Assembly (NCBI GenBank): GCA_030667645.1
Contig: DAOUVM010000212.1
Coordinates: 1 to 5,199 of the forward strand
Reading direction: 5' to 3'
Source: Ardenticatenales bacterium
Lineage (GTDB): Bacteria > Chloroflexota > Anaerolineae > Promineifilales > UBA4811
Length of the DNA: 5,199 bases
The notes under the pieces were generated by a model. The model was given only the letters and a program-made list of their open reading frames with translations, was not told where the DNA came from and did no database searches. Positions within the stretch are counted from its first letter, which is position 1, and every line of letters begins with the position of its first letter. Made by a program: the position numbers and the translations under genes. This document shows positions 1 to 5,199 of the stretch, piece after piece.

Positions 1-956
1 CGCCACCACCATTCGTTCTCCACGTACCAGCGAGTCGTCAATTCAATTGCTTCGGCGCAACTGTGGTCCGGCTCCCATCCAAGAGCTCGGATCTTGCTGA
101 CGTCCAGGCTGTAGCGCCGATCATGTCCTTCCCGGTCCGGCACGTGCCGGACAAGGCTCTCCGGCTTGCCCAATATCTCCAGGATCAGCCGCGTCATCTC
201 GATATTGGGCATCTCGCTACCGGTGCCAATGTTGTCCACCTCCCCTATCGCCCCCCTCTGCAACACCAGATCGATCGCCTCACAGTGGTCCACCACATAC
301 TGGTAATCCCGCATCTGGAGACCGTCTCCGTACAGCGGCAACGGTTCATCGTCCATTGCATTGGTAACAAAGAGGGGCACCACTTTCTCCGGGTATTGAA
401 ACGGCCCAATATTGTTGGCGCCCCGGGTAATGGTGACCGGCATATCGTACGTAACACGGTAGGCATTCACCAGGAGATCGCCGCTGGCCTTGCTGGCAGC
501 ATAGGGGCTGCGCGGGGCAATAGTATCAGTCTCTCTCGAAGAGCCAACGGGAACATGGCCATACACTTCATCGGTGGAAATCTGATGGTAGCGCCCAAGC
601 TCGAACTTGCGAGCCGCTTCCAGAAGGACATAGGTGCCATAGACATCGGTCTGGATAAAGGCGTCCGGGTCCATGATGGAACGATCCACGTGGGTCTCGG
701 CCGCAAAGTTCACAATGGTATCGATCCGATGCGACTGAATAGCATCGTTCACCGCTGGCGCATCGCAGATATCCGCTTGCAGAAAAGCGTAACGGTCGCC
801 GAACCGCTCGGCCAGATCCCCCAGATTGTCCAGGTTGCCGGCATAGGTGAGCTTGTCGTATACCAGCACCGAATAGTCCGGATAACGCTCCAGTAGATAG
901 CGGGTGTAATTGGACCCGATGAAACCAGCCCCGCCGGTAATCATGAATCGCTTCAT
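1..956 (-). CDS. rmlB: dTDP-glucose 4,6-dehydratase (RmlB), 3' end cut by window edge
   Basis: Converts dTDP-glucose to dTDP-4-keto-6-deoxyglucose using bound NAD+. This is the second step of dTDP-L-rhamnose and other dTDP-deoxysugar pathways and takes place in the cytosol. The minus frame was read base by base from the ATG at 956 to base 1: 318 codons with no stop or frameshift. It shows the Rossmann motif TGGAGFIGSN (residues 7-16), the NFAAETHVDRS segment (83-93), the dehydratase active-site triplet Thr128-Asp129-Glu130 in STDEVYG, the SDR pair Tyr152/Lys156 in YAASK, and the substrate-binding stretches near PFQYPEK and YGDGLQMRDY. The usual RCSNNYGP reads RGANNIGP here, which I take as lineage variation. 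The reading ends in VENEWWW, a typical near-C-terminal motif, so I infer only about 10-25 residues are lost. The start overlaps the rmlA stop by 4 bases (ATGA at 956-953), pointing to translational coupling. Confidence 0.96.
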   Translation of the reverse strand, partial: MKRFMITGGAGFIGSNYTRYLLERYPDYSVLVYDKLTYAGNLDNLGDLAERFGDRYAFLQADICDAPAVNDAIQSHRIDTIVNFAAETHVDRSIMDPDAFIQTDVYGTYVLLEAARKFELGRYHQISTDEVYGHVPVGSSRETDTIAPRSPYAASKASGDLLVNAYRVTYDMPVTITRGANNIGPFQYPEKVVPLFVTNAMDDEPLPLYGDGLQMRDYQYVVDHCEAIDLVLQRGAIGEVDNIGTGSEMPNIEMTRLILEILGKPESLVRHVPDREGHDRRYSLDVSKIRALGWEPDHSCAEAIELTTRWYVENEWWW

Positions 957-2032
957 GCTGCACCATTCAGAATGCCGACGTGGCTATGATCGCCCAGGGT
1001 GAGCTTGTGGGCTTTGGGTTTCATGGGCGAACGCTCAATGACCACCTCTCGCCCGATCAAACTGTCCTGAATCCGGGCGGGGATGTCGGTAATCCGGCTG
1101 TGCTCCAGGACAATGGAGCGCTCGAGCTCGCTGTTGACAATCTCGACATGGTGAGAAATCGAGGCATACGGGCCCACATAGCTGTTGATGATACGCGCAT
1201 TGCGGCCGATAATGGTCGGGCCACGAACGACACTGTTGATGATCTCAGCCCCCCGCTCGATAGTCACATTGTGCCCCACCTGCGAATCGCGATCAACATA
1301 CCCCTCAACCTTGTGCTCCAGCTCTTCCAGCACCATGCTGTTCGCATCTAGCATGTCGCCCGGCCGGCCGGTATCGATCCACCAACCCCGGTGGACATAT
1401 GGAAACACCTTATAGCCGGCGGTCACCAGCCATTGGATGGCATCGGTGATCTCGAGTTCGCCACGCCAGGATGGCTTGATCGCATCCACTGCCTCAAAGA
1501 TCGTGCTGTCGAACATGTAGATGCCCACCAGCGCCAGATCGCTGGGAGGCTCCTGGGGTTTTTCGATCAGTTGCAGGATTCTTCCGTCGTCACTCAACTC
1601 CGCCACGCCATATTGCTCTGGATGCTCTACTCGGGTGAGCACGATCTCGCTGTTCCATTCACTCCCGGCAAACTCGCTGATGAGAGGGCTGATCCCGCCC
1701 TGGATGACATTGTCTCCCAGGAACATCACAAAGCGTTCCTCTCCCAGGAAATCGCGTGAAACCTTGACCGCATGAGCCAGTCCCAGAGGATTCTCCTGGT
1801 GGATATAGGTGATGTTGACCCCCCATCGGTTGCCGCGTCCCACCGCCTGCTTGATCTCTTCGGCCGTTTCGCCCACCACAATTCCAATGTCCTCGATTCC
1901 CGCCTCGTGAACTGCCTCAATGACCCGGAACAAGACCGGCTTGTTCGCCACCGGGATGAGTTGCTTGGCGCTGGTGAACGTCAGCGGATAGAGGCGAGTT
2001 CCCTTGCCGCCCGCAAGAATCAATCCTTTCAT
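953..2032 (-). CDS. rmlA: Glucose-1-phosphate thymidylyltransferase, long form with left-handed beta-helix tail
   Basis: Makes dTDP-glucose from glucose 1-phosphate and dTTP, the entry step of the dTDP-sugar pathway continued by the overlapping rmlB. The 359-residue product has the nucleotidyltransferase signature LAGGKGTRLYPLT (residues 6-18), Lys23 in SAKQLIPVANKP, the metal-binding FLGDN (104-108), EKP (157-159), and GELEITDAI (191-199), followed by WWIDTGRPGD (217-226). From about residue 245 the chain is a run of hexapeptide-like turns (for example VGHNVTIERGAEI), ending in KAHKLTLGDHSHV. That tail marks the long RmlA family (about 355 residues) rather than the short 290-residue form. 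I start at the ATG at 2032 because MKGLILAGG is the family N-terminus. The in-frame TTG at 2122 lies inside the -35 box of the proposed promoter, so it cannot be the start of that transcript. Confidence 0.94.
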   Translation of the reverse strand: MKGLILAGGKGTRLYPLTFTSAKQLIPVANKPVLFRVIEAVHEAGIEDIGIVVGETAEEIKQAVGRGNRWGVNITYIHQENPLGLAHAVKVSRDFLGEERFVMFLGDNVIQGGISPLISEFAGSEWNSEIVLTRVEHPEQYGVAELSDDGRILQLIEKPQEPPSDLALVGIYMFDSTIFEAVDAIKPSWRGELEITDAIQWLVTAGYKVFPYVHRGWWIDTGRPGDMLDANSMVLEELEHKVEGYVDRDSQVGHNVTIERGAEIINSVVRGPTIIGRNARIINSYVGPYASISHHVEIVNSELERSIVLEHSRITDIPARIQDSLIGREVVIERSPMKPKAHKLTLGDHSHVGILNGAA

Positions 2033-2049
2033 CCTTCTCTCATCTCCCG
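2033..2049 (-). promoter_or_regulatory. Purine-rich ribosome binding region of rmlA
   Basis: On the minus strand the leader just before the rmlA ATG reads GGGAGATGAGAGAAGG. GGGAG lies 11 bases from the ATG and GAGAAGG abuts it, so the exact Shine-Dalgarno pairing is unclear, but the purine run supports initiation at 2032. An ATG inside the run (2043-2041) opens a frame of only four codons whose stop overlaps the rmlA ATG; this may be chance. Confidence 0.45.
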
Positions 2050-2094
2050 GGAACAGTTTCCTTCCCAACGATTGTGCTCGGTTTGCGTACCCAA

Positions 2095-2122
2095 ATTCTA
2101 CAGGCGCATGGGTGAAAGTCAA
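2095..2122 (-). promoter_or_regulatory. Predicted sigma70-type promoter for rmlAB
   Basis: Read on the minus strand, TTGACT (2122-2117) and TAGAAT (2100-2095) are separated by 16 bases. Each hexamer matches the consensus at five of six positions. Transcription would begin near 2088, giving a leader of about 55 bases before the rmlA ATG at 2032. The position, direction and match all suit an rmlAB promoter. Experimental start-site data are lacking, so this is a prediction. Confidence 0.62.
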
Positions 2123-2204
2123 GCGGCCGTCGGCATTCTGGTGGGGAATGGGCGGTTTTCCGTCGCGTTTCTCTCCGCTGCGGCGGGCTCTGTCGACACG
2201 CTCC

Positions 2205-2232
2205 TTGTTAGAGTCTGCTCAGCGTGTATAAT
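2205..2232 (+). promoter_or_regulatory. Predicted sigma70-type promoter for rdgB and the MetE-like gene
   Basis: TTGTTA (2205-2210) and a perfect TATAAT (2227-2232) are separated by 16 bases. Transcription would start near 2239, about 50 bases before the rdgB ATG at 2288. It diverges from the rmlAB promoter, with 82 bases between the two -35 boxes. Both -10 boxes are directly preceded by TG. No clear operator repeat was seen between them. Confidence 0.62.
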
Positions 2233-2287
2233 CCGCACCGGCAACCGGCGCTGAGCCATGTCGAGACCTATGGTAGAGTCATAAAGA

Positions 2288-2920
2288 ATGGATATTCTTG
2301 TCGCCACCGGCAACCCCGGCAAGGTCCGCGAGTACGATGAATTGCTCGCCGGGATACCTGTCACCTGCATCAGCCCGGCCGACGTTGGCATCGACCTGAA
2401 AGTGAGCGAAAGTGGTGCGACCTACCACGAAAACGCTGTGCTCAAGGCGGAGACCTATGCCCGCGCCGGCCGATCCCACGGGATCTGTTTGACGCTGGCC
2501 GACGATTCGGGGTTAGAAGTGGACGCCCTGGATGGCCGCCCGGGTGTGCATTCTGCCCGCTACGGCGGTCCGGGCCTGGAGGACACTGACCGCTGGCGTC
2601 TGTTGCTCCAGGAACTAGAGGGCGTGCCGCAGGAGCAGCGAACGGCCCGGTTCCGCTGCGTTATCGCCCTCGCCACCCCAGACGGCCGCGTCGCCACCGT
2701 CGAAGGAGTGTGCAAAGGGAGAATCACTCTTCACGCGGCCGGGACTGGTGGTTTTGGCTACGATCCGGTTTTTTATCTACCCGAACAGAATTGCACAATG
2801 GCACAGCTTCCGAACGGGGTCAAGAGCAGTATCAGCCATCGCGCTCACGCCGCCCGCGCCGCCCGCCCGAAAATCGTTCAACTGATCAATGAAATGCGGG
2901 GACAGAACGGCAGGCCATGA
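2288..2920 (+). CDS. rdgB: RdgB/HAM1-family non-canonical purine NTP pyrophosphatase (XTP/dITP diphosphatase)
   Basis: Hydrolyses dITP, ITP and XTP to the monophosphate and pyrophosphate, keeping deaminated purines out of DNA and RNA; a cytosolic, Mg-dependent homodimer in this family. The 210-residue product is of usual length (about 195-205). It has the N-terminal phosphate-binding motif TGNPGKVREY (residues 7-16), the signature ADDSGLEVDALDGRPGVHSA (71-90) with the acidic pair Asp72-Asp73, RYGG (91-94), the base-recognition motif GFGYDPVF (155-162), and SHRAHA (183-188), the family's SHRxxA. The start MDILVATGNPGK is the expected N-terminus, and GGTAGAG at 2272-2278 serves as a plausible ribosome binding site 9 bases upstream. 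It is preceded by its own promoter, and its stop overlaps the next start as ATGA at 2917-2920. Confidence 0.95.
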   Translation: MDILVATGNPGKVREYDELLAGIPVTCISPADVGIDLKVSESGATYHENAVLKAETYARAGRSHGICLTLADDSGLEVDALDGRPGVHSARYGGPGLEDTDRWRLLLQELEGVPQEQRTARFRCVIALATPDGRVATVEGVCKGRITLHAAGTGGFGYDPVFYLPEQNCTMAQLPNGVKSSISHRAHAARAARPKIVQLINEMRGQNGRP

Positions 2921-3972
2921 CCTTCAAGCCCGAATTGCTCCCGATGACGATGGGCAGCTTGCCGCACACTGACCCAACGGCCGCCTGGGAACTGATTCAC
3001 TGCTGGACACCTGCCATCCCTGCCTGGCCTCAACTCCCCCGCCGGGCCTTTTGCGAGAACATGTACGCTCAATTCAGCGAGGATTTCCCTGGCCTGGTGC
3101 TGGACAGAGAAAATGAACGCATCTGGGTGGACCGGGAGGCAGACTTGAACCCGGCATTGGAGCGGCTGTACGCCGCCTATCTGGAGAAAGAGCTGCCCGG
3201 TGACGCGGAACACGAGCAATCATACGGGGCAATTGGCGAGGAATATGCGGCCGGATTGGCGACCACCTCGCGCTGGGCCAACAGCTTACAGCAATGCCAA
3301 GCCATCAAAGGGCAGGTCAGTGGGCCGGTCAGTTGGGGGTTGGTTGTCACGGACCAAGACCGCCGCCCGGCTCTCTACGACGATGTGCTGGCCGATGCAA
3401 TCGCCCGCCACCTGAGGCTCAAAGCGGCCTGGCAGGAAAGGCAATTGCGCCGATTCCACCCCCATACCATCATCGTAGTGGACGAGCCCTACATGAGTAG
3501 CTTTGGCTCCGCCCATGTCGCCATCGGCCGGGAACAGGTTATCACGTTGATGGAAGAGGTCTTGGGTGGCATCCAGGGTCTCAAGGGAGTCCATTGCTGT
3601 GGCAACACCGACTGGTCGATCTTGTTATCCTCCTCGGTGGATATCCTCAGTCTGGATGCCTATGGCTATGCAAAGAACCTGGCGCTCTACCCGGACGAGG
3701 TGCGCGCATTTCTGGCTCGAGGGGGAACCATCGCCTGGGGGATCGTGCCCAACAGCGCAGTGGTAAGGGAGGAGACCATCGATAGCCTGGTGGAGCGGCT
3801 CCTTGCTGGGATGAACCTGCTGGCCTGCAAGGGGATTCCCCTGGACGACATTCTCCAGGCGGCCCTGGTCACGCCAGCCTGCGGCCTGGGCACGCTAACG
3901 ATAGATCAGGCGGTCCGGGCGTTAGAGCTAACGGCCGGGGTCTCGGCCGCCATGCGAGATCGCTACCTCTAG
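2917..3972 (+). CDS. MetE/UROD-superfamily protein, stand-alone core methionine synthase-like
   Basis: The 351-residue protein resembles the C-terminal catalytic half of cobalamin-independent methionine synthase without the N-terminal half that helps bind polyglutamylfolate. Visible elements are the opening TMGSLPHTDP (residues 11-20), WPQLPRRAFCENMYAQFSE (37-55), KGQVSGPVSW (131-140), the strand motif IIVVDEPYM with Asp189-Glu190-Pro191, GVHCCGNTDW with His226 and Cys228, Asp247 in SLDAYGY, and Cys322 in TPACGLG. His226, Cys228 and Cys322 match the spacing logic of the zinc ligands of MetE (His-x-Cys plus a distant Cys), so thiol activation for methyl transfer is likely. The methyl donor is unknown: relatives without the N-terminal half are thought to use corrinoid proteins or other donors rather than folate. 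Function is therefore inferred at superfamily level only. Translation is probably coupled to rdgB through the 4-base overlap. Confidence 0.85.
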   Translation: MTFKPELLPMTMGSLPHTDPTAAWELIHCWTPAIPAWPQLPRRAFCENMYAQFSEDFPGLVLDRENERIWVDREADLNPALERLYAAYLEKELPGDAEHEQSYGAIGEEYAAGLATTSRWANSLQQCQAIKGQVSGPVSWGLVVTDQDRRPALYDDVLADAIARHLRLKAAWQERQLRRFHPHTIIVVDEPYMSSFGSAHVAIGREQVITLMEEVLGGIQGLKGVHCCGNTDWSILLSSSVDILSLDAYGYAKNLALYPDEVRAFLARGGTIAWGIVPNSAVVREETIDSLVERLLAGMNLLACKGIPLDDILQAALVTPACGLGTLTIDQAVRALELTAGVSAAMRDRYL

Positions 3973-4161
3973 TACTTGATCAATAACAACCTGGCGATTA
4001 AGTGACCGGCGCTACCCGTGAATCACCATTGAAAACGGTAAGTTACTCCTTGACAAGTGCTAGTTCGCCCGCAGGAAGCGAATCCAACAGCCACCGGCGC
4101 ATGTTGATCCTCGCAGCGCGTGACGATCTCTTGGGGCCAGACGAGACACGTGGTTCCCCTC
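3973..4161. other. Convergent intergenic gap without a recognisable gene
   Basis: This stretch lies between the stop of the MetE-like gene and the stop of the minus-strand hydrolase. I found no convincing reading frame, RNA gene or strong hairpin followed by a T-run on either strand. CTTGATC/GATTAAG (3975-4001) can pair weakly with a 14-base loop, and GGGGCCA/TGG-TT-CCCC (4133-4159) can pair next to the hydrolase stop, but neither looks like a standard intrinsic terminator. Confidence 0.5.
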
Positions 4162-4920
4162 CTATGGCAATTCGGCCATGAATCGGTCTACGGCCGCTCC
4201 AACCTGGTCTGGACTCTCCAGTGCCATCATGTGCCCCGCCCCTTCGATGATCTCTAGCTGAGCTCCAGCAATGTTCTCCGCCAGGTATTGGGAGAATCTG
4301 AGCGGAGTCAACCGGTCGGCCGTTCCGCCAACAACCAAGGTAGGGGTCCGAATTCGCTCCAGTTGGCCCCGGATATCGAATTGATCGCAGGCCCGGTAAT
4401 CCCCCAGCAGCACAGCCGGATCCGTTTCCCCGATCGCCTTGATCCCCAACTGCTTCATATCGTCGGTCGCGGCCGGCCCAAAGGACCAGTCGACCACCAG
4501 TTCCACCGTGGCATTGAAATCGCTCGGAATGCCATCCAGCACGGCCGGAGCGACCCGCAATTTCGCACCGGTGCCAACGAGGATGAGCCCTGCCACCCGC
4601 TCCGCGTGATCAATCGCCATCACTTGAGCAATCGCGCCGCCCATCGAGTGGCCACCAACCACCGTCCGCTCTACCCCCAGCGCGTCCAACAATGACACGA
4701 CATCCCCGGCGTATTCCCCGATGGCCCCCCTGCCCGATCCCTTCGATCGGCCGTGACCGGGCAAGTCTGGCGCCAGGACCGAGACACCGGGCAAGCGTCG
4801 CAGTTGACTCGGCCAATGGAGATGGCTGCCCCCGGCCCCGTGGATCAGGAGCAGCGGTGGCCGGCCCCAGGTTGAGGACCGGCTCTGCGTACCAGATCTG
4901 ATTCCTTGTGCCGTCAGCAA
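4162..4920 (-). CDS. Alpha/beta-hydrolase fold esterase-like protein, start uncertain (likely N-terminal frameshift)
   Basis: A soluble serine hydrolase of the general alpha/beta fold, in the broad group that includes esterases, enol-lactonases and BioH-like enzymes; the substrate cannot be read from the sequence. Numbering from the TTG at 4920, it has the oxyanion-hole motif LLLIHGAGGSHLHW (23-36), DLPGHGRS (52-59), nucleophile Ser92 in GGHSMGG, acid Asp202 in GGTADRLTP, and His230 in GAGHMMALE, so the triad is complete. The 252-residue length is close to the family norm. The N-terminal 19 residues look unlike the family, no SD precedes the TTG, and an in-frame TAG lies just upstream at 4941-4939. 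The next frame, from the ATG at 4930, gives a much more typical start (IWYAEP) and has an SD, so a one-base shift near 4859-4868 is suspected. It follows the DUF4013-like gene and may be co-transcribed with it. Confidence 0.85.
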   Translation of the reverse strand: MLTAQGIRSGTQSRSSTWGRPPLLLIHGAGGSHLHWPSQLRRLPGVSVLAPDLPGHGRSKGSGRGAIGEYAGDVVSLLDALGVERTVVGGHSMGGAIAQVMAIDHAERVAGLILVGTGAKLRVAPAVLDGIPSDFNATVELVVDWSFGPAATDDMKQLGIKAIGETDPAVLLGDYRACDQFDIRGQLERIRTPTLVVGGTADRLTPLRFSQYLAENIAGAQLEIIEGAGHMMALESPDQVGAAVDRFMAELP

Positions 4921-4930
4921 AAGGAGCCAT
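4862..4930 (-). other. Probable true N-terminal coding segment of the hydrolase, in a different frame
   Basis: From the ATG at 4930 the minus strand reads MAPFADGTRNQIWYAEPVLN, then LG. Alpha/beta hydrolases of this type commonly begin with a short strand such as xGxxIWYAE before the PPLLLIHG strand. In this frame the reading then turns to unrelated, Pro- and Ala-rich sequence, whereas the PPLLLIHG strand is one base out of register. Removing one C from the GGGGCCGGCC run (4868-4859) would give LGRPPLLLIHG without a break. Confidence 0.6.
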
Positions 4931-4933
4931 CGA

Positions 4934-4980
4934 GTGACCTACCGGGCCGGGATCAGGGCATCCCTCTACTAGTAGGTCAC
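4934..4980 (-). repeat. Perfect 9-bp inverted repeat over the upstream stop and the hydrolase RBS
   Basis: GTGACCTAC (4934-4942) and GTAGGTCAC (4972-4980) are exact reverse complements with a 29-base loop. A second stem, GGGAT (4949-4953) with ATCCC (4960-4964), nests inside the loop. In the mRNA the first arm covers the last codons of the DUF4013-like gene and the second covers most of the likely GGTAGG ribosome binding site. There is no T-run, so it is not a standard terminator; RBS masking relieved by the upstream ribosome is a plausible role. Confidence 0.55.
4938..4943 (-). promoter_or_regulatory. Likely ribosome binding site for the ATG at 4930
   Basis: GGTAGG on the minus strand sits 7 bases before the ATG at 4930. 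No comparable purine-rich motif precedes the TTG at 4920, so this site favours initiation in the upstream frame. Five of its six bases fall inside the right-hand arm (in mRNA sense) of the inverted repeat at 4934-4980. Confidence 0.5.
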
Positions 4981-5199
4981 CGAAGCCTGGCTGTCCACGT
5001 TTCCGGCCGCGACCCGATACGCCTGACCGTAGGCGTGGTACATGACCAGAACAGAGTAGAAACTCGTAAACAGAACGCCGCATCCAAGGGCAATGCTACC
5101 CAGACTGGCGACAAACTGGGCCAGGAGGGTGACGACTAGCACCATCAGATAGGCACCCAGGTTATCCCGGACCATGCCGAATACCTCGCCAAACCGCAG
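4969..5199 (-). CDS. DUF4013-like integral membrane protein, C-terminal fragment (5' end outside window)
   Basis: The frame is open from the right edge to a TAG at 4971-4969, followed at once by a second TAG, giving 76 residues of C-terminus. It reads LRFGEVFGMVRDNLGAYL and then two hydrophobic stretches, roughly residues 17-38 (AYLMVLVVTLLAQFVASLGS onwards) and 40-62 (GVLFTSFYSVLVMYHAYGQ), ending in a short polar tail. The FGEVFxMVRDNLGxYL entry, the GxGxLFTSFYxxLVxxHxxGQAY ending and the two-helix layout are the style of the DUF4013 membrane family, whose function is unknown. An internal ATG at 5175 exists, but the frame continues through it to the window edge in family-like sequence, so it is not the start. 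The ATG of the downstream hydrolase lies 38 bases after this stop. Confidence 0.78.
   Translation of the reverse strand: MRFGEVFGMVRDNLGAYLMVLVVTLLAQFVASLGSIALGCGVLFTSFYSVLVMYHAYGQAYRVAAGNVDSQASVTY

Noticed and set aside
63..896. Long open frame of 277 codons on the plus strand opposite rmlB
   Set aside because: It is antisense to a fully intact rmlB with all catalytic motifs; the translated product shows no recognisable domain and is best explained by codon bias of rmlB.
568..966. Minus-strand frame of 132 codons overlapping the rmlB start
   Set aside because: It is a shifted reading of rmlB; the true frame is open throughout and carries every family motif.
4050..4055. Perfect TTGACA hexamer in the convergent gap
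   Set aside because: No -10-like element lies 15-19 bases downstream on the plus strand, and the DNA beyond is antisense to the hydrolase.
4133..4159. Possible hairpin GGGGCCA/TGG-TT-CCCC just after the hydrolase stop
   Set aside because: The stem is interrupted by a two-base bulge and is not followed by a T-run on the minus strand, so it does not meet the usual intrinsic terminator form.
4610..5083. Minus-strand frame of 157 codons spanning the membrane protein end and the hydrolase start
   Set aside because: Only the part from the ATG at 4930 to about 4862 looks genuine, as the displaced hydrolase N-terminus; the rest is out-of-frame reading of the two neighbouring genes.

Overview
The window is GC-rich, densely packed bacterial chromosomal DNA with short intergenic gaps and two start/stop overlaps of the ATGA type. 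It holds four complete or nearly complete housekeeping or metabolic genes, one alpha/beta hydrolase whose start is doubtful, and one membrane-protein fragment. The long-form RmlA, the RmlB sequence style, the DUF4013-like membrane protein and the stand-alone MetE-like protein together suggest a Chloroflexota member or a similar deep-branching, often uncultured bacterium. This is inference from protein style, not a database result. No rRNA, tRNA, CRISPR array, transposase or phage gene was seen.

Left arm (1-2032, minus strand): rmlA followed by rmlB, overlapping by 4 bases. They encode the first two steps of dTDP-L-rhamnose (or another dTDP-deoxysugar) synthesis from glucose 1-phosphate, for cell-surface glycans. 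rmlB runs off the left edge, missing only its last residues. rmlC and rmlD, if present, would lie beyond that edge.

Divergent control region (2033-2287): two good sigma70-type promoters face away from each other, each with a 16-base spacer. One drives rmlAB leftwards (2095-2122) and the other drives rdgB rightwards (2205-2232).

Middle (2288-3972, plus strand): rdgB, the house-cleaning ITP/XTP pyrophosphatase, overlaps by 4 bases a gene for a MetE/UROD-superfamily protein that resembles only the catalytic, zinc-binding half of cobalamin-independent methionine synthase. The two are very probably co-translated.

Right arm (3973-5199, minus strand): after a 189-base convergent gap without a recognisable gene, an alpha/beta hydrolase with an intact Ser-Asp-His triad lies downstream of the 3' end of a DUF4013-like membrane protein gene. 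The hydrolase probably has a one-base frameshift near its N-terminus. The 38 bases between its likely ATG and the upstream gene hold a perfect 9-bp inverted repeat covering the upstream stop region and the likely ribosome binding site.

Most of the window is ordinary. The points most worth checking are the hydrolase frameshift, the RBS-covering inverted repeat, and the role of the MetE-core protein coupled to rdgB. I see no new defence, mobile or RNA-based system.
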